From Romanomermis culicivorax (Eukaryota; Nematoda; Enoplea; Mermithida; Mermithidae), in the NCBI GenBank assembly GCA_963922205.1, contig CAWUHX010000238.1, positions 248,001 through 312,000 of the forward strand: 64,000 bases of DNA, read 5' to 3'. The number at the start of each line of letters is the position of its first letter. The first letter of the stretch is position 1. Position numbers and translations under genes: made by a program. Shown piece after piece: positions 47,256 to 57,251 of the stretch. The notes beneath the pieces are model-generated. The model searched no databases, had not been told where the DNA came from, and saw only the letters and a program-made list of their open reading frames with translations.

Positions 47256-48602
47256 GAAAACAAAGACCACTTGGAAAAAATCGTCATCACTTGAAAAAAT
47301 TTGTTATCACGTGAAAAGATCTGTAACCACTTGAAAAAAATCGTTACCTTCAAACATAATGCACTACATTTTTTAAGATGCATCTAAAAATTTCAAGATG
47401 CATCGCAAAAATTTCAAGATGCATCACAAAAGCATCAAGATGTAAGAGTTTTCCTATGTTCGACTTTCTATTCAAGTGCATCGAATTTTTTTGCACCATA
47501 TTTATTTAAGATAATGTTGAAAAAATCAAGATGTCATCTTGAAAAAAAATTAAAATCCCACTTTGACCTATTGTCGAGAAAAATCAAGTTGGGCGGCACA
47601 TCAGAGAATGAAAAATTCTGAAACTGGCCAATCAAAGGCGCTGTCTTCGTCTCCTACGAGAACTCTTCAAAGTAGATTTCTGAGGTCACGACTTCCTAGA
47701 GTGAGGGCGTCACCGGAATTCATGGTCTGTGATAGGGAGAGGGAGTTTATCTTGCACGGGGAACCCGATGGACATAATGCTTTTTCATGAAAAAATTATT
47801 TTTTGAAATTTTTCAAAACGCCCGCTTTTCACCCAAAATGCAGTAATTTCGGAAAAAAGGATGTATTTTTGTTTCTTTGTTGGATGTTCTATGATCATTC
47901 TCTATATGCTCAGAAACCCGACAAAAAAGCGAAAATTTGGATCTTTTTTCTAAATTAGTGCATTTTAGGTGAAAATCAAGATTTTTTGAAGTTTTTCTGA
48001 AAAATCTCCAAAAATAAATTTTTTTATGAAAAATCAATATGTCCATCGGATTCCCCGTGAAAAATAAATTCCTCCACCTTTAATCTATTTTCAAGGGTTC
48101 TCGAAGATAAGAGGCGGAGCAACGCCTTCGATTTACTAGGTTCAGTAATTTTCATGCTTTGATGTGCCGCTCATTTTGATTTGTTATCGAGATGGGATCT
48201 TGAATTTTTCAGATTGCAATTTTGATATTTTTCAATATTGTCTTGAACAAAATGCGATAGGCTTGAAAAATTGCGATGCACTTGAAAAGAAAGTCCTCTT
48301 TTCCGACTTGTCTTTTCCGACGGAACGGAGAGAAATGCAATCGACGGAACTTGACGTAACGAAAGGGAAATTTTCGGTTTTGTTGGAGGTTACCATCGGT
48401 CGTTTTCCGGAAAATTGCAGTTGTCCATGCCGACCGAAAGTGGATTTTCAGGTTGAAAGTTTGAAGCTTTTGATGATCCATTTAGTTCCGTTCCGTCGTA
48501 ATAGGCAAGTATAAATGAGCCTTTACATCTTGAAATTTTTGCGATGCTTCTGATACTGTGCATTATGTCCTAAGGTAACAAATTTTTTCAAGTGATAACA
48601 TG
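47256..48602. mobile_element. 1.35-kb near-complete palindrome (foldback B)
   Basis: Inverted pairs in order from the ends to the centre: CACTTGAAAAAA with TTTTTTCAAGTG; TTTCAAGATGCATC with GATGC..CTTGAAA forms; GGCGGCACATCAGAG with CTTTGATGTGCCGCTC; AAAGGCGCTG with AACGCCTTCG; ACGAGAACTCTTC with GAAGGGTTCTCG-type sequence; GGGGAACCCGATGGACATAA with TATGTCCATCGGATTCCCCG. Centre near 47929. The ORFs inside (75-116 codons) lie on mirrored arms and are not supported as genes. Confidence 0.82.
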
Positions 48603-48683
48603 TTTTTAAATGCTCCTCCTCCTATTCCTTAAAATATGTATATTTTTATCGCTTGTTTCCTTGAAATGTAAAAGCAGCACATT

Positions 48684-50030
48684 GTCACGTGCCAACAAAT
48701 TTCGTTGAATGTCACGTGATTCAAATCACAACTTTTCGTTATGTTTTTCGTTACGTTTTGTGTTACAGTAATTTGCATCAATTTTACGTTTCGTTTTTAT
48801 AATTTTCACATGCAATTTATGTGTGTACTTTTTATGTTTCCTTTCTGTTTCATTTGTTGTTATTATTATATTTTTATATTGTCAACTGCGTTCGCCGCTC
48901 GTCCAATAAATTTGCATATTCTCGCCTCCAGCCTCCTTTTACGTTACCTAAATCCCCTTATTGGCCCTGACCTTAAGGGTCTGAGGGCTTTCTCAAATCA
49001 GGGTACTTCCAAGGGAAACTAGCTTAGGGGAGACTCCCACAAATATACCCTCAACAATAATAACCCCTGAGAAGACTCACTAAATCCTCTTCTCAAAGTA
49101 CTCAGCACTGGGTGACAGGTTCTAGGGTCAAAGCGTGGGGCATTACAGATGGCCATGAACGGGTACAGGAATCCGAGTGATTTGGCATGGGGTAATGCGG
49201 CTGTGGATCGGCAGGTGGCCGTATCAAACTTTTCCTCGGGGAGGGCCATAGGGTTCCTGATTAACGGGACGGGGGTGAGTTCCTACGGTCGGGTTGCTGT
49301 TGCTGGTAACGTAAACGAAGGCTGGAGGCGAGAATATGCAAATTTATTCGACAAGTGGTGAACACAGTTGACAATATAAAAATATAATAATAATTGATGA
49401 GCGGCAAACACGAAACGCAAGGCTAAAAAGACGCAACAACAGTTAGGCCCAGAAATGAGTGACAAACTAACGAAATGTGCCCTTTTAAAGGGCTCCATAA
49501 ACTACAGTATGCCTTGGGCGGAGTTAACATTCCCCCAAGCTAACTTCTGCAGCAGAAATCGTTGCGGAAGATGCCTATGGTCACATAGACATTTTCCAGT
49601 TCACAACGTTAAGCATTGGGGTGAGTTTTCACTCTCCATGCTTAACATAGGAACGTCAACTAGTGAGAATTTCAAACTAGTCGTTTCATGTTGTGAAACA
49701 TCGCTAGGTTTTACTGATAAGAGGTGCACATTGTGCTCCAATTACAGTGATGCCCTCAGAGAGCTTATCTCTGATGGAAATTCTTGACTAGCGGGTACAT
49801 ACTGTAGTCTACGTGTGCGATGGAAAATAATAAATCGAAACAGAAATAAAATGTGCAAAAATGAAACAGAAACGAAACACAAAAAGTACACACATAAATT
49901 GCATGTAAAAATTATAAAAATGAAACGCAAAATTGATGCAAATTACTGTAACACAAAATGTAACGAAAAACATAACGAAAAATTGTGATGTGAATTACAT
50001 GACATTCGACGAAATTCATCGGCACATGAC
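48684..50030. mobile_element. Inverted-repeat structure C at the left end of the retroelement
   Basis: GTCACGTGCC, GTTGAATGTCACGTGATT, GTTACAGTAATTTGCATCAA and GCATATTCTCGCCTCCAGCC on the left (48684-48946) recur inverted on the right (50030 back to 49306). The right arm carries about 430 bp of extra sequence (about 49410-49840). The spacer starts with the 46-bp repeat shared with the window end. It is either a third foldback or the retroelement's LTR with a fragment of a second, inverted LTR beside it; I cannot decide. Confidence 0.6.
48947..48992. repeat. Candidate left LTR tip (direct repeat with window end)
   Basis: 46 bp beginning CCTAAATCCCCTTATTGGCC is repeated at 63955-64000 with one difference (A/G). 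Neither copy begins with the usual TG, so this may not be the exact LTR end. Confidence 0.55.
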
Positions 50031-50045
50031 ACGGCGGTCCTTCGA

Positions 50046-50100
50046 ACTTCCACGGACATGCTGCACCCTTGTGTATTGGGTGCAGCATGTCCGTGGAAGT
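50046..50100. repeat. Perfect 23-bp hairpin
   Basis: Positions 50046-50068 (ACTTCCACGGACATGCTGCA plus CCC) are exactly complementary to 50078-50100 around a 9-nt loop (TTGTGTATT). It has no mismatches, unlike all other palindromes here. It lies 16 bp beyond inverted-repeat structure C and about 260 bp from the putative polypurine tract. Confidence 0.85.
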
Positions 50101-50359
50101 CAAAGGTTCAGGTGACGGTGACGGCGGGCGGTCTATGGTCCAGTGGTTTTTCGGTGCATTTTGGCTTGGGGAGTTATGTCAATGGTGCGTGGAGTTGCTG
50201 ACGTCAATTGATCCCTTTGGTGAAGTTGCCATTTGTCAATTGATTTGTGAAATCTGAAACGAGACTAAAAGAAAAATTTTAGAAGCCAGATATAGGCTAT
50301 CGCACAGATGCACCTGTGATATGAGGCAATACCCTAGTTTAGATGCATTGATCGCTGCT

Positions 50360-50372
50360 CATTCTCCTCTTT
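50360..50372 (-). promoter_or_regulatory. Candidate polypurine tract next to a TG-starting LTR end
   Basis: On the minus strand AAAGAGGAGAA is followed directly by TGAGCAGCGATC. This is the arrangement expected at the 3' end of an LTR element internal region (plus-strand primer, then LTR starting TG), and it lies just after the integrase stop. No second copy of TGAGCAGCGATC was found in the window. Confidence 0.4.
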
Positions 50373-50481
50373 ATACTGCTGTTCCAGCATGGAACAGGGG
50401 TGGGTATTCCATGAGGGGCACCACGGTTCTTTTGAAAAAGGAGGACCCCGTCCGTAAGTAAAGAAGAGAAGAGCTACTTGA

Positions 50482-51231
50482 TTACGGGTCGGAGACCTCT
50501 GCATCAAGATGTGGGTCAATGAGATCCTGTGTGAAATCTCGGTTTGTTGATGGAATCAACAAAGGTGCCATCTCGACTACCTGTGAAGAGGAAGGTATCT
50601 CCTCGGCCTCAGTAGGCTGAGCAGGTGACACATAGCATCTAAGCTGATTGACATGCACAGTATCTTCTTGATTTGTCTCAAGCCGAATGGTGACATAGGG
50701 GTATGCCACATTCCTTACAAAGTAGGGCCCATCATAAATGGGCAGCAATTTAGGCGTCAGACCATGTTTGCCGGTAGTGCGCAGTTTGAGCACTAGATCA
50801 CCAACTTTGTATGAGACATCTCGTGCCATGGGATCGTAAGACCTGGCATAAGCCGCCTGTGATCTCTCAATTCGGCTCTGTATCAAAGTCAAGGCATTTG
50901 TAAAATGCCGTTTGACCTCCATATCATAAATAGAAACATCTATGATATGGGCAAGAGGGTTGAATGAGAGCGCCGCATCAACAGGTAGCATGGGGGTATG
51001 ACCATACATGAGCTCAAAGGGTGAATACCCTGTGGACTCATTCATGCTAATGTTGACAGCAAACACAGAATACGGCAGGTGTTCATCCCAATCAGTATGA
51101 CCTTGGTGGACATACATACGTAGCCCTGTAGCTAGCATCTGATTTGCTCGTTCCACTTCTCCATTTGTCATCGGGTGATAAGCGGTCGAGTGGATTTTCT
51201 TAGTTGAACAAATGGCAGTGATTTCAGTCAT
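50482..51231 (-). pseudogene. pol: Integrase, C-terminal half (pol)
   Basis: 249 codons continuing the integrase after a TGA at 51316-51318. It carries the third catalytic residue (Glu25 in PMTNGEVERANQ) and helices of the catalytic core (WDEHLPYSVFAVN, GYSPFELMYGH). The GPY/F module follows (KVGDLVLKL, then LLPIYDGPYFV near 162-172) and a Ser/Glu-rich tail. No chromodomain was seen. The second catalytic Asp lies in the interrupted stretch just upstream (SDCGTDF). Confidence 0.9.
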
Positions 51232-51315
51232 CAGTTTGGAGGTGAAATCAGTACCACAATCAGACTGAAGAATCTGCGGTGCCCCATGTCTGCAGACAAT
51301 TTGTGTAACAAAAAG

Positions 51316-51735
51316 TCATGCTATGGTTTGCGCTGGAATGTCCGTAGTAGCGAAAGCTTCAACCCATTTGGTAAAGTAGTCGATAAAGACTACAATAAAA
51401 CGGTTTCCACTTTCACTAGTGGTCATTGGTCCCATACAGTCAACACCGACTCGATGAAATGGTCCCGTAATGGAGATCGGTTTCAGAGTTGCAGGGGTCT
51501 TTTGTCTCGCGGGTTTATTCCATTGGCAAAGATCACACTGCTGACAAAAGGACTTGATGTCCGCACTGAGAGAAGGCCAGTGGTACCTGCGGGCTATAAG
51601 CCTCGCAGTACATTTTGCACCAAAGTGTCCAGGAAGAATGTCATAATGGTGAGCCTCAATAATGGTAGTAACCATTGATCGAGGAATGACAATCTTGTTG
51701 GACTCGCCTGTCCACTTCTGAAGGATGTTATCCAA
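51316..51735 (-). pseudogene. pol: Integrase, zinc-binding and catalytic-core start (pol)
   Basis: H2C2 zinc finger: His29/His30 and His37 (EAHHYDILPGHFG) with Cys64, Cys67 and Cys70 (SFCQQCDLCQ). The core opens with the first catalytic Asp (RVGVDCMGPM, about residue 99) and VVFIDYFTKWVEAF. The frame is bounded by TAA at 51817-51819 upstream and TGA at 51316-51318 downstream. Confidence 0.9.
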
Positions 51736-51816
51736 CAGGTGGTAGCCATTAACATCATTCTGGTCACCATAGGGTTTTAGTGACCTAAGAATGGAGGCTA
51801 GTTCCAGATCCTCAAA

Positions 51817-52473
51817 TTAAGCTGCGAGAAGGTCATGGTGATGCGCATCCTGTGATATCTCTGCATAAGACTCAGACCTCTCCAGGCGCTGCTTACCATC
51901 AGTGGTCCTTTGGGATGATCTCGCCAGGCGCTGCACACCATCTGAGATCATTTGGGATGTTCTCGCCAGGCGCTGAGCACCATCAGAGATCATCATAATT
52001 TCTCCCTCGGGTCTGTATAGGGGAGTATCGTCAATACTCTCCCCGGCAAGGGAATTAGGATCGGGAAGGCGTGATAATGCATCAGCATTACCATTAGACC
52101 GACCTTTCCGGGGCCGAATTGTCAGTTTGAATTCAGCTAACGCAAGGCCCCATCGAGTTTCCTTGGCTGAAGGGTTGGGTTTTTCCAACACAGCCTTAAC
52201 AGCCGTATTATCAGTCTGAACGACCACCTCATGTTGAAAGAGGTAAGGCCGAAAGTGCTTGAGGAAATGGACAACAGCGAGAGTCTCTAACTCTCTAATA
52301 GTGTAGTTCTTCTCAGCTGCCGTTAACCCTCTACTGGCGTACGCAACAGGATGGTCGTATCCATTATCATCTAACTGGCTCAGAACTGCCCCTATCCCCG
52401 AAATACTTGCATCAGTTTGAAGCATGAAGGATTTCATAAAGTCCGGATTGCCCAGAACAGGAGGGTTCATCAA
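51817..52473 (-). pseudogene. pol: RNase H domain with a tandem-repeat tail (pol)
   Basis: Contains QTDASISGIGAVLSQ (Asp21), RELETLAVVHFLKHFRPYL (Glu61), VVQTDNTAV (Asp88) and NADALSRL (Asp131), the full catalytic set of gypsy-type RNase H. After it, residues about 162-203 hold three diverged copies of SDGxQRLARxSQ, an internal duplication I do not associate with the family. Upstream TGA at 52480-52482, downstream TAA at 51817-51819. Confidence 0.9.
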
Positions 52474-52479
52474 CAGCCT

Positions 52480-52671
52480 TCAGAGTTCGTTGAATGCTGC
52501 TTGCTGAGGTTTTGACCACAGGAAGGTAACTTCCTTCCGTAAGAGCTTGGTCAGCGGCTCACTGAGCTGAGCACAACCAGGGATGAAACGCCTGTAATAA
52601 GACCCAAGACCAAGAAAAGACTTGATGTCTTTGGGGTTTTGTGGAATGGGTAGATCCTGGACGGCAGCCAA
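52480..52671 (-). pseudogene. pol: RT thumb/connection segment (pol)
   Basis: Encodes VQDLPIPQNPKDIKSFLGL, YYRRFIPGCAQLSEPL and FLWSKPQQAAFNEL, the stretch between RT palm and RNase H in gypsy elements. It is cut from the palm by the 138-bp insertion at 52684-52821 and from RNase H by a TGA. Confidence 0.9.
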
Positions 52672-52683
52672 TTTGACTTTATC

Positions 52684-52821
52684 TATTGTAGTGTGTTTCC
52701 CCCGATTTTTCAGAGCCGCGCCAAACGCCCATCAAATTTTAAAATACAACACTGGTGAACCGTCTGGCTCACCTGTTGCAACCCTAGAACCCGCCGCCCG
52801 ATTTTTCGCCCGATTTTCGCC
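52684..52821. mobile_element. 138-bp insertion in the RT gene with a 19-bp direct repeat
   Basis: CAGCCAATTTGACTTTATC occurs at both 52665-52683 and 52822-52840, and the coding sense continues exactly once the insert and one repeat are disregarded, so the repeat is a target duplication. The insert is GC-rich with CCCGATTTTTC/GCCCGATTTTCGCCC motifs and, on the minus strand, GGGTTCTAGGGTTGC, which faintly resembles a pol III B box. The long duplication suggests a retroposed (SINE-like) origin. A TIR transposon is unlikely. Confidence 0.7.
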
Positions 52822-53186
52822 CAGCCAATTTGACTTTATCCCGCTCTAGGCCATTCTGTATGATACAAAAACCTAGATATTCTACCTCTGAGTGTAAAAA
52901 CTTGCACTTGCTCAGTCTGAGCTTCATTCCACCCTGACGGAGACACGTAAACACATCCATCATGCACTCAAGCATCTGGGTGTGAGAGTTCCCGAACACC
53001 AAGATGTCATCGAGATAGGTCAATGCTGTGCGCCACAGCAATCCCATGAGAAGCAGGTCCATGAGACGTTGAAATGTCCCAGGTGCATTGCAAAGACCAA
53101 AAGGCAGATAGTTGAACTCGCAAAGTCCAATAGGCGTATTAAATGCTGTTTTCTCTTTGTCTGCCTCAGCAATAGGTATAGACCAC
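52784..53186 (-). pseudogene. pol: RT palm with YLDD active site (pol)
   Basis: Follows the TAG at 53186-53188. The frame covers IPIAEADKEKTAFNTPIGLCE, FGLCNAPGTFQRLMDLLL, then TYLDDILVFGNSHTQ (the Y-x-D-D catalytic pair), CLRQGGMKLRLSKCKF and VEYLGFCIIQNGL. The last codons before 52784 are read into the insertion and are not RT. Confidence 0.9.
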
Positions 53187-54718
53187 TAGGCATTAGCCTG
53201 ATCAAGGGTAGTAAAGTATTTCATACCCTTGAGTGTGTCGAGGATATCATCAATCCGTGGGAGAGGATAGACATCCTTTTTCGTGACCTCGTTAAGACCA
53301 CGAAAGTCCATACACATCTGGTGTGACCCATTTTTCTTGCGAACCAGAATGGTGTTAGTAGCCCAGGGAGAAGTGCTAGGCCGAATAATACCTTTTTCCT
53401 GGAGCCCTTTGACTTCTTGTATGATGAGATCCTTTTCCTTGGGCCCTGTGCGGTAAGGGAAACGGCGGACTGGGGGAGCATCACCCGTGCTAATCTCATG
53501 GTGCACGAGGTCAGTGGAACCTGTGTCCTTTTCATCAATAGCATAGAGGTCAGTGAATGCGACCAGTAGATCGAGGAATGCTGTTTTGTCCTGTAAGTAG
53601 ATATCAGAAGATATCACAGCATTTGCTTCAACCCACTTTCGGTCAAGAATGGTATCAGACTTGACCGTGGATCCCTGTGAGGAATCAGTGTGCATCTGCA
53701 CATGACCAAAGGTTGTGTGCGGGTAGAGAACCACTGGGTGTGTACTCGGGTCAACTACCTGTAGGGGTATGCGACCATTTGTCACAGTTCTCACAGTACC
53801 AGCAAAATACACACTGCGTTGTTGTCCCAAAAGGGGCCTAGGAAAGAAAGCTACCTTGGGCACAGTCGCATATAATGAAGGTACAGGTGCAGTAAATTGT
53901 GTCAGCAAGCGAGGCTCAAGGACAATCAACTCCTGCAAGGGTAGCGCCCCACGAGCGGAAGGAGGATTGTGAATGAGGCCCTCACACGGAACCCGAAGTT
54001 CCTTGAACTGAAGAAAGGATTTCTCCCAGTTCAAACTGATGCGATTGAACCGTCCGAGGAAGTTCGTCCCCAAGACTAGTTCAGCTGAACAGTTCTCTTG
54101 AACTTGGACCTGAATCCTTTCAGAGACATCAGCCACTGTCATCGTGACATATACAGCGCCTAGCAGTAGAATCGGAGACCCATTGGCTGCTATGGGGCGA
54201 GCCCTAGTCTTTGTGAGTACCAAGTCGGGCAACTGAACCGCCAACTTGTGATCCAGGAGTGAGAAAACTGCTCCTGTATCAATTAGAGCTTTGGCTTCCA
54301 CCCAATTGTTCAGTAGAACTCTGATATGAGGGGTCTTCATTTCAGTGGGGTAGAACGCTGACACCACATGACCTGGGTCAGGCACGGAGTCATAAAAACT
54401 CGACTCTGGCACGTCGGTTTGCCTCCGTATGGGCAAACCAGTGCCTCGGAGTAATCCTACCAGAGCATAACCAACTGATGTTTCCGGATTGGCCCGAGGA
54501 GTGGGATGAACCTGAACAGTAAGTACATGATCTGATCTTTCTCCTGAGCTCTGCGTAGCTCCTAGTGATTCAACCTCAGCATCAGATAGTGGTGGCACCT
54601 CTAGTACTGGGGATGCAGGCGCATCAGAATCACTAGGCTCACGAAAATGGCCTTTCTCTAGTGTAACCGGAGAATTTCCAGGTGGGGGTCGAGGACAGTT
54701 TGACCCTGACCTAGCCAT
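53186..54718 (-). pseudogene. pol: Retropepsin 2 and RT N-terminal half (pol)
   Basis: 510 codons. Residues 1-130 are a low-complexity linker. Residues 130-225 form an aspartic protease: VEAKALIDTGAVFSLL (D-T-G at 147-149), PIAANGSPILLLGAVYV and CSAELVLGTNFLGRF, the flap and I-L-G-type motifs. RT begins about residue 405 (PVRRFPYRTGP, EVKGLQEKGIIRPSTSPWA, LVRKKNGSHQMCMDFRGLN, YPLPRIDDILD) and reaches the first catalytic Asp in FTTLDQANA before a TAG. The reading frame continues upstream past 54718 to about 55033 with one TGA (54794-54796), so this ORF is the main pol frame. Confidence 0.92.
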
Positions 54719-55165
54719 AAAATGACTACTGGCCTGTCTAGAAGTGGTCTGGCTACCTCTGGTTGACCCACGTGATGAGGCAACCAGGCAAGCTCAGGAG
54801 GGTGGCCGAGAAATGGATGAAGTCCTTGATCTTGATCAAGACCCGGACCTGTGTGAGGCCCTTGATAGTGAATGTGTGTTCTCCCACCAGGATTTGACCT
54901 GATCAATTTCGGCTGCTGTCAGAAGAAGTGGCAGTTCTACCCCATTCAATGGACAGACATGTTGTTGGTAATCAAAGGTGATATTCTGGAATTGTTCTAG
55001 AAAGTCCAATCCAAGAATCAGATTGACTGGTGCTCAGAAAGGAGACGTAGTCTTACACACATGGAGATGTATATCCACTCTTGTGTGTGGCTGACGGGTT
55101 CCAGGCAACATGATCTCATATGGTCCCAATAGGAGAGTATGGACGGCCTTCCCATTATACTCATT
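54719..55165 (-). pseudogene. pol: Retropepsin 1 C-terminal part and linker (pol)
   Basis: In the frame of the 53186-54718 ORF this region encodes NGKAVHTLLLGPYEIMLPGT, a TGA (55034-55036), then APVNLILGLDFLEQF. The last motif is the I-L-G-x-D-F-L signature of retropepsins. An Arg/Ser-rich linker with another TGA (54794-54796) follows. The matching D-T-G lies upstream in the glycoprotein ORF's frame, with a change of frame near 55160-55168. Two complete protease motif sets therefore lie in tandem before RT. Confidence 0.75.
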
Positions 55166-56898
55166 AATGGGTTAAAGTCGTGATGTTGCTGGAAAGCCAT
55201 CGCCGCCTTCGGACTCTCTTTAATCAGCGCTTTGTGAAGGTGTTGACTAATGATGGTCCGTGGACAACCAGTGTCAAGGAAAGCAGGAGTTTCCTTGTGG
55301 TCAACTAGTACGACAAAACACGGAGTGATCCTGTCTAACTGAGTTGGCACATCGTTCTGTACGTAATGAAAACCTACCCAACGCTGAACTTTCCGGAGGA
55401 GGTTCAACGGAGAGTATTGGCTAACAAACCGAACCTGTCTTCTCCGCAGGCCGTAACTGAGGTAATAGGAGATCCCAACGTAGATGAGAAATCCTGTACC
55501 GGTCAGCACTGCCAGAGCAATGAGTGTGTTAAAGATCAACTGCACTGGTCCACTCAAAAGAGGCTGTAAGCCCTGTATGAAGTTGTGCTGCTGACCAGTG
55601 ATCACGTGGTTTGCTGCCAGACCAACACCTTCCAGTGAGGCTTTGATGTCAGTCCCTACCCCCGCAACTGCCTGATACAGAGTATCTGGTTGTAGGGATA
55701 GACCAGCGGTATAATTTACCAACCGGTTCAGGACCGCTTCAATTTGCTCAGTCTTGTAAACGTACTGTTTAAAGAAAGCAAAACTTGAAGCGGTCATCTC
55801 CAACTGATCATGAAAGAGTGCAGGAGCGTCAAAGTGAGTGACTTTGAAGTGCTGTTTCCAGAACAGTTCAAGCGGAATGTGGCTAACATGGACCGTGCCA
55901 GACTCAGTAAACCAGCCCGAGCGATTTCGGAAAATCCCCATGAAGTGGTGATCACACCGCACTTTTGGACTGAATTTAGTGAGATCTGGGCCACCGGGGG
56001 TGGCAAAATAAATGGTACCGCCAACCTGTACGGGTAGATACTTGTAACAGGTGTCCCCCACCTGGTACGAATGGTGGATATAAGTGGCATTGACCTTTCG
56101 ACACGGCCATATCCTCAGTGCTTCACCCGTGAATTCTGCCATCAGATCATTCCTTTGCAGGAATACCCGGGCTCCTAGTGTAGGGTCAAAACGAAGCAAC
56201 TGCCAAGTCAGATCAAGGTAGCGTTGAGCATGAGAACACAACTCAAGCCACATGAATCGAAAATTGTTAATTTCCAACTCTCTGATCTGCTGAGCCAGGT
56301 AGTTCAGTTTGGCATTGACGGGGTCAGGACAGGAGTCCTTTGCCAATCCGAACAACCTTTGGGTCAAATTAAATCTTCCGTGGATGCGTAGAAGAAGACC
56401 CTGATCCGTTTGCACTGTGTTCAACCGGAGGTCAGGACAGAGCCGAAAGACGCAATAGTTTCTCTTGATCTTTAGGGCAACCTGAAAATCATCAATGATG
56501 ATATGGTTCCCTGACACAGACGCAGTGTAATTACCCTGAGGGCGATAATGACACTGTGCTGTAAAGTTTGTGGCAGGCCAAATTATTACCCTGTCTAGAG
56601 TAGTGCATTGACCTGCAGTGGGACTGCATCTACCTACATCTCCTAAGATACTTAGAGCTGTAGTGCCATCCCACGAAGCGACCTGTCCCTCTTCAATGAA
56701 GAGGTTAGTCACTGTTTTGCAGACGTCATTGCAGCACCATGAGTACATCACTTCCAGTGTTTGGTTAGTGCTATAAAAGCCAGGACGTATTTCCACGAGC
56801 TTTTGTAAACCAAATACCTTCGTGCGATGTGCTAGCGTACAAGCTGCAGGCGCTAGATGCTGAGTGGTAATGACGTCTGCAGTAATGCCCCTAGATCC
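55018..56898 (-). pseudogene. Envelope-like glycoprotein, main part, running into retropepsin 1
   Basis: The frame is open from about 56898 to 55018. In the ORF counted from 56796, residues 1-415 are an ectodomain with many cysteines (CCNDVC at 21-26, C57, C64, C82, C115, C120) and seven N-x-S/T sites. The segment CHYRPQGNYTASV with HIIIDDFQVAL is distinctive and, from general knowledge, recalls glycoproteins of chuvirus/Mononegavirales type that LTR elements have captured; this is not verified. Residues about 417-449 form one strong membrane anchor, followed by a basic stop-transfer (RRRQ) and a short tail. At 505-517 PAFLDTGCPRTII starts an aspartic protease (D-T-G at about 55275-55267). 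It carries no RT and precedes pol. Confidence 0.75.
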
Positions 56899-57251
56899 AA
56901 AAAACCAGTGTTAGTGCACACCTTACGGTTTCGCAACGTGCACTTCCATTCTAAAGTAGTGATTGGATCAGAAATAGGAACATACACTGTAACATTCATG
57001 CGTCGTGGACTCCACGAAGATTTTGGTGACTTGCATTCAACTTTTTGAGGTAGCTCAAGTAGATGACCGCTTCTTGAAAGACCACAAAATTGGTACTGAG
57101 TAGCATGTATTGCGGAGCTCATTCCTAGGAACAGTAGTGTCACGAAGGCCCAATTTACTATGTGCAAAATATTTACAAATGGTGCTCGTAAATATACACC
57201 AAAATGTACAGTTTTCACGCCTCGGGCGGCTTCATTCTTCGTCGTCATCAT
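56853..57251 (-). pseudogene. Envelope-like glycoprotein, N-terminal part
   Basis: The likely start is the ATG at 57251 (or 57248), which overlaps the last codons of the upstream acidic ORF. After about 20 residues a hydrophobic stretch (IVNWAFVTLLFLGM) ending in SSAIHATQ looks like a signal peptide. The ectodomain follows (QFCGLSRSGH, KVECKSP, LEWKCTLRNRKVCTN). The frame stops with TAG at 56853, while the coding sense continues in another frame. The shift lies at the A6 run 56899-56904 (T6 on the coding strand), either a one-base loss or a slippery site. Confidence 0.7.

Noticed and set aside
48164..48514. 116-codon ORF in foldback B as a gene
   Set aside because: It lies on one arm of a near-complete palindrome, with an equally open antisense frame and no motif.
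54719..54906. 82-codon Gly/His/Pro-rich ORF as a separate gene
   Set aside because: It is an alternative frame of the pol linker; the pol frame is open here apart from one TGA.
55018..57251. Glycoprotein as a phlebovirus-G2-like env, the type reported for nematode Cer/Pao elements
   Set aside because: I do not see that family's cysteine pattern; class left open, with only a weak resemblance to chuvirus-type glycoproteins.
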